NCBI GenBank assembly: GCA_002159065.1
Contig: LZRV01000052.1
Location: forward strand, 1-64,000
DNA from: Paenibacillaceae bacterium ZCTH02-B3
Lineage (GTDB): Bacteria; Bacillota; Bacilli; Paenibacillales; Paenibacillaceae
Length of the DNA: 64,000 nt
Direction of reading: 5' to 3'
A model generated the notes under the pieces. The model had not been told where the DNA came from, made no database searches, and saw nothing but the letters and a program-made list of their open reading frames with translations. Of this stretch, positions 1-7,432 are shown piece after piece. Each line of letters starts with the position of its first letter. Position 1 is the stretch's first letter. Position numbers and translations under genes: made by a program.

Positions 1-385
1 CGCGTGCGTTGGGCAGGTCGAACAGATCGCCGAGCATGATGCGCACCCGCCGCTCGTCCTTGAACAGCCGCTTCGCCTCCCGGCATGCTTCGATCCTTCG
101 GTCGGCCAGGATGACGTTGAGCCGGATGCCTTGCCGGTCCGCCCAGCGTAGCAGCAGCCGGTTGACGTCGCCGGCGCCGGCGCCGATGTCGAGAACGGTG
201 AGCCGGGCGGGATATCCCGCTTCCGCCCAGAGTCGCCGAACCCCGTAAAGCACGGGACGGGCCGTCCCGAACAGGCGGTTGAGGCGGCGCAGGTGCCGGT
301 ACGCTTCCCTCAGCTCGATTCCGCCGGCGGCCTCCGCATCCATCAGCTCCGGCTCCGCCGACCGCTCACGGAACCGCCGCAACAT
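1..385 (-). CDS. SAM-dependent methyltransferase (partial, runs off the left edge)
   Basis: Reading leftwards from ATG at 385, 128 codons are visible before the window ends. The product begins MLRRFRERSAEPELMD and reaches a class I SAM-binding glycine loop, VLDIGAGAGDV, at about residues 66-76. The ELMD start followed by a leucine/arginine-rich stretch (HLRRLNRLFG) resembles the small methyltransferases encoded next to bacterial type III polyketide synthases. Its start lies inside the end of the polyketide synthase gene (20-bp overlap, different frame), so the two are almost certainly co-translated. By analogy with such pairs it probably methylates the polyketide product (inference). The C-terminal half is outside the window, so completeness cannot be judged. 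Confidence 0.82.
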   Translation of the reverse strand, partial: MLRRFRERSAEPELMDAEAAGGIELREAYRHLRRLNRLFGTARPVLYGVRRLWAEAGYPARLTVLDIGAGAGDVNRLLLRWADRQGIRLNVILADRRIEACREAKRLFKDERRVRIMLGDLFDLPNAR

Positions 386-1544
386 CCGCTTCCTCCGGTA
401 TGGGCGCCGCCCGGTTCGAGCCGGCGGGAACGCAGGTCATCCGCACCATTTCCGCCTGCATGCCGGGTCCGAACGCCAGGGCGATCCCCGGTTCCGGTCC
501 TTGTCCCCCGGCCGCAAGCTCCCGCCGGATTTCCTCCAGGACGAACAGAATGGTGACGGAGGAAAGATTGCCGTATCGCCGCAGGATGTCGCGGCTTGCC
601 CGGGTCTGGCCGCCGGAGAGGCCCATGGCCCGCTCAAGGGCGTCGATGATGCCCCGCCCGCCGGGGTGGATCGCCCACCACCGGGGCGCCTCGCCGCTTC
701 CGGCGAGAAACCGGGCGATCTCCGCGGGAACGCGCTGTTCGATGAGCGAGGGAATGCGCGGCGACAGATACAGGCGAAAGCCGGTGTCGCCCACCCGCCA
801 CAACATTTCGTCCGCCGTGTCCGGCAGGAGCGTCGCGCGGGCCCCGTCCAGCGTGAAAACGCCCCTTTGTTCCGGCAACGACCGGCCCACCACGCACGCT
901 CCGGCGCCGTCGCCGAACAGCGAGGCGGCGAACAGGTCTTCGCGGTCCACGGACGGCTGGATATGGATCGAGCACAGCTCCACGCAAACCGCCAGCACGC
1001 AGGCGCCGGCGTTTCCCGCCGCCAGCTCCCTGGCCAGCCGGATCGCCGTCAGGCCGGCCGCGCAGCCCGCGAAGGTGACGGGGAACCGGCTCACCTCCGG
1101 GGAAAGCCCCAGTCCCCGGACCAGCTCGAAGTCCAGCCCGGGCAGGAAGAAGCCGGTGCAGCTCACCGTGATCAGGTGGGTGACGGAGGAAGGCGGCGTC
1201 CCGCTGTCGCGCAGGGCCCGGCGCGCCGCCTCCAGGGCCAGCGGCACCGATTCCCGCCGGTATACTTCCATGCGCTCCTCCGTGGCCGGGATGTCCGGCC
1301 GGGTCGATCCCGGCGCGTAGCGGCTGCGTTCCGCCGGTTCCAGCAGGTCCGGCAGGCAGGTGTAGCGCGTCTCCACGTGGGTCTGGCGGAAAATCCGCCG
1401 GACCCATCGCGCCGCGTCCCCGTTACCTGCCAGATTGACAAGGCCCTCGGCGATGCGCCGCGCGGCTTCTTCCTGCACCAGGCGATGGGGCGGCACGGCC
1501 GTGCCGATGCCCAGGATGGCGATGTCGGAGTTCGGCTTGTCCAT
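366..1544 (-). CDS. Type III polyketide synthase (chalcone/stilbene synthase family)
   Basis: The product is 392 aa, the normal length for a homodimeric type III PKS that condenses acyl-CoA starters with malonyl-CoA into alkylpyrones or alkylresorcinols. The full catalytic triad is visible: Cys161 in FAGCAAGLTAIRLA, His293 in AIHPGGRG and Asn326 in GNLSSVTILF. The GDGAGA glycine loop lies near residue 211. The downstream methyltransferase gene overlaps it, as in known PKS/methyltransferase pairs that make methylated alkylpyrones (bpsA/bpsB in Bacillus, from memory). The Shine-Dalgarno region (GAGGCGG) is modest and I see no convincing sigma-A promoter in the short upstream gap. Family assignment is secure; starter specificity is unknown. 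Confidence 0.93.
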   Translation of the reverse strand: MDKPNSDIAILGIGTAVPPHRLVQEEAARRIAEGLVNLAGNGDAARWVRRIFRQTHVETRYTCLPDLLEPAERSRYAPGSTRPDIPATEERMEVYRRESVPLALEAARRALRDSGTPPSSVTHLITVSCTGFFLPGLDFELVRGLGLSPEVSRFPVTFAGCAAGLTAIRLARELAAGNAGACVLAVCVELCSIHIQPSVDREDLFAASLFGDGAGACVVGRSLPEQRGVFTLDGARATLLPDTADEMLWRVGDTGFRLYLSPRIPSLIEQRVPAEIARFLAGSGEAPRWWAIHPGGRGIIDALERAMGLSGGQTRASRDILRRYGNLSSVTILFVLEEIRRELAAGGQGPEPGIALAFGPGMQAEMVRMTCVPAGSNRAAPIPEEADVAAVP

Positions 1545-1661
1545 CAGGTCCGCCTCGTTTCGTGCAATTTACGGGGTTAATTTTTTACCACCCTTATTAT
1601 TTCTTTCCTGCGCACAAAACTTGCGTCCCGATGGGCTCCGGCCGGAACGGCTTGGGAAACC

Positions 1662-1742
1662 GGGGACAGCCGACGAGGCTGGCGGACCGGGGACAGCCGA
1701 CGAGGCTGACGGTCCGGGGGCAGCCGCCGTGGCTGGCGGACC
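1662..1742. repeat. 27-bp tandem repeat, three imperfect copies
   Basis: Three consecutive 27-bp units (1662-1688, 1689-1715, 1716-1742) share the core GGGGACAGCCGACGAGGCT. The first two are nearly identical and the third has diverged. They lie in the gap between the end of the exonuclease III gene and the start of the polyketide synthase gene. The unit is a multiple of three and open in two plus-strand frames, but no start or Shine-Dalgarno supports a gene there. It may be a slippage-prone spacer. Confidence 0.8.
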
Positions 1743-1751
1743 GGAAGAGGA

Positions 1752-2534
1752 TCAGCCGCCGCCGGCGTCCGGAAACCGCGCTTCGTCCAGTTCCAGCGCC
1801 ACGGGGCAGTGGTCGCTTCCCATGACCTCGCTGTGGATGTCCGCCGCCGCCAAGGCGGGGCACAGGCGCTCCGAGATCAGAAAGTAGTCGATGCGCCAGC
1901 CGACGTTGCGGGCGCGCACGCCGGGCATGGGCGACCACCAGGTGTAGGCGTCCGTGCGGTCGGGGTACAGATGACGGAACGTGTCCACGAACCCCGCCTC
2001 GAGCAGACGGGTCATTTTTTCCCGCTCTTCCGGCGTGAAGCCGTGGTTGCCCGCGTTCGCCTTCGGATTTTTCAGGTCGATCTCCCGATGGGCCACGTTC
2101 ATGTCGCCGCAGGCGACGACGGGCTTGCGGGCGTCCAGTCCCTTGAGATACTCGCGGAAGCGGTCTTCCCATTCCATGCGGTAGGGAAGCCGGGACAGGT
2201 CGCGCCGGGCGTTGGGGGTATAGACGTTGACGAGATAAAAGTTCTCGAATTCCAGCGTGATGATCCGGCCCTCGCGTTCGAGATCCACCTCTTCGCCGAA
2301 ATCGACGGCCAGCGGCTTCCGCTTCGTGAACACGGCGGTGCCGGAGTAGCCCTTGCGCTCCGCGTGGTTCCAATAGGCTTCATATTCTTCGCCGAGCTCC
2401 GGCCACAGCATGTCTTCCTGCAGCCTGGTTTCCTGGACGCAGAACACGTCCGCGTCCACCCGGCGGAAATAATCCCAGAAGCCCTTTTTCACCACGGCCC
2501 GGAATCCGTTGACGTTCCATGAAACGAATTTCAT
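1752..2534 (-). CDS. exoA: Exodeoxyribonuclease III (AP endonuclease)
   Basis: The product is a 260-aa endonuclease/exonuclease/phosphatase-fold enzyme that cleaves DNA at abasic sites in base-excision repair. Visible family motifs in order are MKFVSWNVNGFR at the N-terminus, VQETRLQ (metal-binding Glu), GDMNVAH near the middle, and GSDHCPV (catalytic Asp-His) near the C-terminus. Length matches Bacillus ExoA (about 252 aa). The reading frame is open further upstream, but MKFVSWN is the universal start of the family and the ATG at 2534 sits 7 nt after AGGAG. A second ATG two codons earlier is too close to that site. It lies between the SDR and PKS genes on the same strand with gaps of about 200 bp, so it is probably transcribed on its own. 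Confidence 0.95.
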   Translation of the reverse strand: MKFVSWNVNGFRAVVKKGFWDYFRRVDADVFCVQETRLQEDMLWPELGEEYEAYWNHAERKGYSGTAVFTKRKPLAVDFGEEVDLEREGRIITLEFENFYLVNVYTPNARRDLSRLPYRMEWEDRFREYLKGLDARKPVVACGDMNVAHREIDLKNPKANAGNHGFTPEEREKMTRLLEAGFVDTFRHLYPDRTDAYTWWSPMPGVRARNVGWRIDYFLISERLCPALAAADIHSEVMGSDHCPVALELDEARFPDAGGG

Positions 2535-2738
2535 CCGCATGCTCCTTTCCGGTACGGTCCGCCAATTACTTCTCTGTCCCCGGCCGCGAATTCCTTCCCG
2601 GGCGCAAAAGGAAACGCCCCTGCCACCCGCCTCCCGGGCGGGCGACAAGGGCCGAATGCCGCCGCTCGGCGGCAAGGACAAAGCGCCGGTTGCGCGGTCG
2701 GCGCCGCCGGTCCCGGACGGCGCCGGCCGCTCCACGGC

Positions 2739-3497
2739 TCAGTACGCCGTCCAGCCGGCGTCGGCGACGATCACCGCGCCGTTGACGAAGCCGGCGTCGT
2801 CGGAGGCGAGGAACAGCGCCACCGTGGCGATTTCTTCCGGTTTCCCCGTCCGCGGATTGGCGGCCGTGCCCTTCATCGCTTTTTCCAGCCCGAACTGGCT
2901 GGGAGTCTTGCTGCCGAGGCCGATGTTGGTCTCCACGCCGCCGGGCGCGATGGCGTTGCAGCGGATGCCCAGATCGGCGTATTGGAAGGCGACGTTGCGG
3001 GTCAGCCCGATCAATCCGTGTTTCGACGTGGTATAGGCCGCACCCGCGCGCGATCCGTGCAATCCCGCGATGGATGCGATGTTGACGATGACGCCTTTTC
3101 TTTTTTCCATAAAGATCGGCAGCGCCTTGCGGATCGCCCGCATCGGGCCCGTGGTGTTGACGGCGATCACGCGTTCCCACAGCTGGTCGGTCAGCTCGTG
3201 GGCGGGCGTCATGCCGTCCATGATGCCGGCGTTGTTGACGAGGATGTCCAGCGTGCCGTAAGTGTTGACCGCCGTGTCGATCATCCGCTGCACGTCTTCT
3301 TCCTTGGACACGTCCGCCACGACAAGCGTCGCGGTGCCGCCGGCGCTTGTGATCATGTCGACGGTCTCTTTGGCCGTTTGTTCCACGTAGTCGGCCACGA
3401 CCATCTTTGCGCCTTCCTTGGCGAACAGTTTCGCGATTTCCCGGCCCATGCCCGAACCTGCCCCGGTGACCACCGCTACTTTTCCTTCAAGTTTCAT
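2739..3497 (-). CDS. SDR family NAD(P)-dependent oxidoreductase
   Basis: The product is 252 aa, a classical short-chain dehydrogenase/reductase. It shows the Rossmann cofactor motif TGAGSGMG near residue 13, NNAG near residue 90, and the active-site YTTSK (catalytic Tyr and Lys) near residues 155-159, followed by the usual NAIAPGGVETN loop. The start was set at MKLEGKVAVVTG because GGAGGT lies 8 nt upstream of that ATG and the upstream in-frame extension does not look like this family. It resembles FabG or glucose 1-dehydrogenase-like enzymes, but the substrate cannot be read from sequence. It stands alone, divergent from the glycosyltransferase gene. Confidence 0.9.
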   Translation of the reverse strand: MKLEGKVAVVTGAGSGMGREIAKLFAKEGAKMVVADYVEQTAKETVDMITSAGGTATLVVADVSKEEDVQRMIDTAVNTYGTLDILVNNAGIMDGMTPAHELTDQLWERVIAVNTTGPMRAIRKALPIFMEKRKGVIVNIASIAGLHGSRAGAAYTTSKHGLIGLTRNVAFQYADLGIRCNAIAPGGVETNIGLGSKTPSQFGLEKAMKGTAANPRTGKPEEIATVALFLASDDAGFVNGAVIVADAGWTAY

Positions 3498-3764
3498 GGA
3501 TATGACCTCCGTTTGCGTTGTGGTTGTTCCTCGGATATTCTGGATGATTCCAGTTTTTATCATACCGCGGCGGCGGAGCAAAAACCGTAACCAAAATCAC
3601 ACCGGAAGGGAACGGAGTCGGGAAAGGGAAAGGGTGTTCTCGGGAAAAAACGCATCTGGTAAAATAGCATGTAACAAAATCGACAAAATTTAAAAACGCT
3701 TTGATGTTATTGCGTCCCTGGGACCGGCAATCCAGAATCGCGCTTTGCACTTCATCATCGGGAG

Positions 3765-4904
3765 ATGGGAACGGTGAAGACGATGGAAATGCTCGGTGTG
3801 GCGGTTGGGGTCGTAATGGCGGTCGGTCTTCTGAGCGGATGGCGGCTCTTCCGGAAAAACACCCTGGAAGTTGCGTCCGGGACCGTCCGCGACCGGGGAA
3901 AGGGGGACCGCAGGCTGTCGGTGATCATCCCCGCCCGGAACGAAGCGCACAATCTGCCTCACCTGCTGGAATCGCTGCGGGCCCAGACGCTGCCGCCGGA
4001 CGAAATCGTGGTCGTGGACGACGCGTCGGAAGACGGAACCGGCGAAGTCGCCGCGCGGTACGGCGTCACGGTCATCCGCAACGAAGAACTGCCCCGGGGC
4101 TGGACGGGCAAAAACTGGGCCCTGTGGAACGGCTACCGGCATGCCGGCGGCGACCTGCTGCTGTTTCTGGACGCCGACGTCCGGATGGCGCCGGACGCGC
4201 TGGCGTCGCTGGTCGCGGCGAGGGACCGCGCCGGCGGCGTCGTCTCCGTGGTGCCGTTCCATGAAGCCCGCAGGTTCCATGAGAAGCTGCTTTTGGTGGT
4301 CAACCTGCTGGGGATGTTCGCGTTCACGTCCCCGTACGAAAACGGCAATCCCCGCAAGGGATTGTACGGTTCCTGCATTCTGACCACGCGGGAAGATTAC
4401 GAGAAAGTGAACGGCCACGCCAGCATAAGTTCCGAAGTGACGGACGATCTGTCTCTGGGCGGAAGGTACATGGCCGCGGGCATCCCGGTGACCAACTTCC
4501 TGGGCGCCGGGCTGATCTCCTTCCGCATGTATCCCCGCGGCATTCGCAGCGCGCTGCAGGGGATGGCCAAGAGCGCCGCGTTGAGCATGGCCCTTCTGCG
4601 GCGGGAGACGATCTGGCTGTGCGCGTGCTGGATGATCGGCCTTGTGCTGTCCGAGCTGTCCCTTCTGCTCCTGAACACGCCGGCCGGGCTGCTGTTTCTG
4701 GCCGGGTACGTCCTGTATACGGCGCAGTTTTTCCATTTGGCCCGATACTGCGGCAGATTCGGCGTCATCCTGCCCGTGCTGCATCCGCTTCCGGTCCTGT
4801 TTTTCCTGGCCATCCTGGCGTATTCGTACTGGCAGACGGCCGTGGTCGGCAGCGTAACCTGGAAGGGGAGACAGTTTCCCGTGAAGGGCGGTCGGGAGGC
4901 GTGA
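3765..4904 (+). CDS. Membrane glycosyltransferase family 2, CrtQ-like
   Basis: The product is 379 aa. An N-terminal membrane anchor (about residues 7-24) precedes a GT-A catalytic domain starting at LSVIIPARNEAHNL. Nucleotide-sugar and metal ligands are seen as VVVDDASEDGT and FLDADVRM (DxD). Three or so hydrophobic segments follow in the C-terminal third. The layout resembles 4,4'-diaponeurosporenoate glycosyltransferase (CrtQ) and related lipid glycosyltransferases. The next gene, an acyltransferase, overlaps its stop codon by 4 bp, so the pair may glycosylate and acylate one lipid, as CrtQ and CrtO do for staphyloxanthin. No carotenoid desaturase is present in the window, so the acceptor remains open. 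Confidence 0.85.
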   Translation: MGTVKTMEMLGVAVGVVMAVGLLSGWRLFRKNTLEVASGTVRDRGKGDRRLSVIIPARNEAHNLPHLLESLRAQTLPPDEIVVVDDASEDGTGEVAARYGVTVIRNEELPRGWTGKNWALWNGYRHAGGDLLLFLDADVRMAPDALASLVAARDRAGGVVSVVPFHEARRFHEKLLLVVNLLGMFAFTSPYENGNPRKGLYGSCILTTREDYEKVNGHASISSEVTDDLSLGGRYMAAGIPVTNFLGAGLISFRMYPRGIRSALQGMAKSAALSMALLRRETIWLCACWMIGLVLSELSLLLLNTPAGLLFLAGYVLYTAQFFHLARYCGRFGVILPVLHPLPVLFFLAILAYSYWQTAVVGSVTWKGRQFPVKGGREA

Positions 4905-5527
4905 CGCCGCTCGTTCTGGTGGTCATCGGCTATCTTTCGGGATCGGTCATGTACGCCCATCTGCTCGGCCGGCTGGTGCGGATCGACCTCCTGGCGGTGG
5001 GGGACGGCAATCCGGGCGCGGTCAATCTGTGGCGGAACGCCGGTTACCGCTACGGCCTCGCCGCGGTGGTCCTCGATTTTTTGAAGGGATACGTTCCCAT
5101 CGCGCTGTTTTTGCAGGCAGGCCTGATCCGGCCGGACGATCCGGCGGTTGCGGCGGTGGCCGCCGCGCCGGTCGCAGGGCATCTGTTTTCGCCGTTTCTC
5201 CAGTTTCGCGGCGGGAAGGGCATCGCCGTGACCTTCGGCGTCTGGAGCGCGCTGACGAACTTTGAGGTGTCGCTCGTCTATGCCGTGATTCTGGGGTTGC
5301 TCAAGCTCGCGGACCGGAAATTCGTGCACGGCCGGATCCCGACCAACGAGTCGAATGCCTTTCAGGTCGTCTTCGGCCTCCTGGCGGTGTCGGCATGGCT
5401 GTACGAGCGGTCGTTCCCGGCTCCGATCCTTTGGTTCTGGTGCGCCAATCTGCTGCTGCTCGCGTGGGCGCACAAGGAGAGGCTCTATCTGTTTTACAAG
5501 GCGGTCGGGAAACGGAAAGATTCCTGA
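4901..5527 (+). CDS. PlsY-like glycerol-3-phosphate acyltransferase
   Basis: The product is a 208-aa integral membrane protein with the three PlsY active-site motifs in order: a serine/glycine loop (SGSVMYAHLLGR), GDGNPGAVNLWRNAG (canonical GSGNxGATN), and GHLFSPFLQFRGGKGIAVTFG. PlsY moves acyl groups from acyl-phosphate to glycerol 3-phosphate. The second motif departs from the canonical form (Pro and Val substitutions), and pairing with a glycosyltransferase rather than other phospholipid genes suggests a paralogue with a special acceptor (inference). The start is a GTG overlapping the upstream stop (GTGA); the reading frame has no other plausible start. GGGAGG lies very close to this GTG, which is unusual and suggests translational coupling. 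Confidence 0.83.
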   Translation: MTPLVLVVIGYLSGSVMYAHLLGRLVRIDLLAVGDGNPGAVNLWRNAGYRYGLAAVVLDFLKGYVPIALFLQAGLIRPDDPAVAAVAAAPVAGHLFSPFLQFRGGKGIAVTFGVWSALTNFEVSLVYAVILGLLKLADRKFVHGRIPTNESNAFQVVFGLLAVSAWLYERSFPAPILWFWCANLLLLAWAHKERLYLFYKAVGKRKDS

Positions 5528-5561
5528 GGACGATCCGCGGGCGATCCGCGGGCGGTGGCGG

Positions 5562-5749
5562 CAACAGCGACAAATGTGCCATTATTTTTTCGTTTTCATG
5601 GCTGTTTGGGCAGAACAACGACAATCGTGCTATTATTTAGTTGACGCCCGTTTGAAATCACACAGATATTTCCAATTTTATGGCACTAAATGCCTTTGTT
5701 TTTCTGGGAACCCCGTTTTCATGCAAAATCAATGGCATTTTTGTCGTTG
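5562..5749. repeat. AT-rich interspersed repeat island A (several copies of a ~25-bp motif)
   Basis: This stretch is far more AT-rich than its surroundings. It carries direct copies of a motif reading approximately CAACGACAAATGTGCCATTA at 5562-5590 and 5616-5638, and an inverted copy at 5731-5749 (AATGGCATTTTTGTCGTTG). A partial inverted copy lies near 5680. Related motifs occur in a second island at 16452-16638. No convincing ORF is present. Ends in inverted orientation recall a small non-autonomous element, but no target-site duplication is evident. Confidence 0.8.
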
Positions 5750-5788
5750 TTTGTGGGCAAGTTGAATGCCCCTTTTCTTTTTATATCC

Positions 5789-5815
5789 ATCTGTTATATT
5801 ACATATATAACAGAT
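5789..5815. promoter_or_regulatory. Palindromic operator of the GntR/YtrA-type regulator
   Basis: A perfect inverted repeat with 11-bp arms, ATCTGTTATAT and ATATAACAGAT, separated by TACAT. It lies just upstream of the regulator's start codon. YtrA-subfamily regulators bind long AT-rich palindromes of this sort and usually repress their own operon, so autoregulation of the two-gene operon is inferred. Confidence 0.8.
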
Positions 5816-5837
5816 ATACTGTATGGAGGCGCCTCGG

Positions 5838-6233
5838 ATGCTGATCCGTATTGACTTGCAGTCCGACGAGCCGATTTATGTGCAGCTGTTCAACCAGATC
5901 GTGGAAGGGATCGCCTCGGGAGCCCTTCGGCCGGGGGAAACGCTGCCGTCGGTGCGGTCCCTGGCGGCGGATCTCGGCATCAACCTGCACACGGTGGGCA
6001 AGGCATATACTCAATTGAGGCAGGAAGGGTACATCCAGATTCACCGCCAGAAGGGAGCGCTCGTGCAACCCGGACCGATGCCGGAGGCGGACGGGGAGTT
6101 TTTCGGCAAGCTGGAAAAGCGGTTGCGCCCGCTGGTGGCCGAAGCGATCTGCCGCGGCGTCGACGAAAGGCGTTTCTGCGAGGTGTGCGGGCGGTTGTAC
6201 CGGCAATTCGGAAAAGGAGGGGTTGGAGCGTGA
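5838..6233 (+). CDS. GntR-family transcriptional regulator, YtrA subfamily
   Basis: The product is 131 aa. The N-terminal winged helix-turn-helix spans about residues 5-75 with the signature PIYVQLFNQIVEGIASG and PSVRSLAADLGINLHTVGKAY. A short C-terminal dimerisation tail of about 50 aa, rather than a ligand-binding domain, is typical of the YtrA subfamily. I chose the second ATG (5838) because GGAGG at 5823-5827 lies 10 nt upstream, whereas the first ATG overlaps that site. It is co-transcribed with the following membrane protein (GTGA overlap), the usual partner of such regulators. Repression of its own operon through the palindrome just upstream is expected. Confidence 0.9.
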   Translation: MLIRIDLQSDEPIYVQLFNQIVEGIASGALRPGETLPSVRSLAADLGINLHTVGKAYTQLRQEGYIQIHRQKGALVQPGPMPEADGEFFGKLEKRLRPLVAEAICRGVDERRFCEVCGRLYRQFGKGGVGA

Positions 6234-7348
6234 ACGGCCTGCTCACGGTCATGCTGATTGTGGTCCTGGCGCCGCTCGGGGTCATGGTGGCTGCGATCCC
6301 GTATCTGACGAGGAAGACGGAAAGCTTCGGGGTGTCCATCGAAGAACGGCATTGGCACGATCCCGAAATCCGCGGCATGCGCCGGACGTATGCGCTGGGA
6401 ACGGGTACGGCCGCCGCCCTCGTCCTGCTGGCCGGTCTCGCGGCCGCCGCTTTCCTCGACGAGCGCAGTCTCGTCTGGCTCCTGCCGGCCCTCACGGGTG
6501 TGATGCTCATCGCGCAGGCGGCGTTTTACCTGCGGTTCCATTTTCGCATGAAGGCGTTGAAAGTAAGGCGGGGGTTGTTATCCTCCGAACAGGAGATCGT
6601 GGCCGACACCGCTTTCCACAGGGAGAAGCGCGCCTTTTCCAACCGGTGGCTGCTTCCGCACCTGGCCGTCGCGGCGGCCACGGCGGCGTTTTGCCTGATT
6701 TTCTATGACCGTTTTCCGGAGCAGCTTGTGATGCAATACGACTTGCAGGGCAACCCGACCCGAACGGTGGGCAAAAGCTATCCCGGCGTGCTCATGCCGG
6801 TGATTCTCCAGCTGTTTCTCGTGCTGATGTTCTGGATCACCAACTACATGATCGCTTCCAGCAAACAGCAGCTTGACGCGTCCCGGCCCCGCCAGTCGCT
6901 CGTGCAGAATCTGGCTTTCCGGCGCAGATGGTCCGCCTTCATGCTGATCGCCGGCTTCCTGATGGTGCTGTCCTTTGCGGTCATGCCGCTGCAAATGATG
7001 TTTCAATTTCCGGTGTCCGCCGCTCTCGCCGCTTTGCTGGCCGCGAGCATGTTCATCGTGCTGGGCTCCATCGTTCTTGCGGTCACCACCGGACAGGGCG
7101 GCAGCCGCATCCGCGTCGGGGAGCCGGCCGGGGAGCCCGCCGCCGGGCGGGTGAACCGCGACGACGACCGGCATTGGAAACTCGGGGTGTTCTATTTCAA
7201 TCCGGACGATCCCGCGATCTTTCTCGAGAAGCGCTTCGGCGTCGGATGGACCGTCAACTGGGCCCGCCCGGCGGCGTGGGCGCTGCTGTTCGGTCCGCTC
7301 GTCCTGATCGTCGTAATCCTGATAACGCTGGAAATGTTGGACGTCTGA
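6230..7348 (+). CDS. DUF1648/DUF5808 membrane protein
   Basis: The product is 372 aa with about eight hydrophobic segments. Residues near 155-190 (FYDRFPEQLVMQYDLQGNPT) match the DUF1648 pattern, and the C-terminal part with LGVFYFNPDDPAIFLEKRFG resembles DUF5808. Such proteins follow YtrA-type regulators in many Bacillota and are thought to be envelope-stress or SdpI-like immunity relatives; the biochemical role is unknown. The GTG start overlaps the regulator's stop and is preceded by AGGAGGGG at a good distance, so translation is coupled. Confidence 0.85.
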   Translation: MNGLLTVMLIVVLAPLGVMVAAIPYLTRKTESFGVSIEERHWHDPEIRGMRRTYALGTGTAAALVLLAGLAAAAFLDERSLVWLLPALTGVMLIAQAAFYLRFHFRMKALKVRRGLLSSEQEIVADTAFHREKRAFSNRWLLPHLAVAAATAAFCLIFYDRFPEQLVMQYDLQGNPTRTVGKSYPGVLMPVILQLFLVLMFWITNYMIASSKQQLDASRPRQSLVQNLAFRRRWSAFMLIAGFLMVLSFAVMPLQMMFQFPVSAALAALLAASMFIVLGSIVLAVTTGQGGSRIRVGEPAGEPAAGRVNRDDDRHWKLGVFYFNPDDPAIFLEKRFGVGWTVNWARPAAWALLFGPLVLIVVILITLEMLDV

Positions 7349-7432
7349 CGGGTTTCCGCCGGCCCGGGCCGGGCCCGGCGGACGGGCAGGCGCCATGCCG
7401 AAACCATCCGGAAAGGAACGAGAGGAGAAACC

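Noticed and set aside
5562-5749. CRISPR array in the repeat islands
   Set aside because: Repeats are in both orientations with irregular spacing, unequal spacers and no cas genes nearby.
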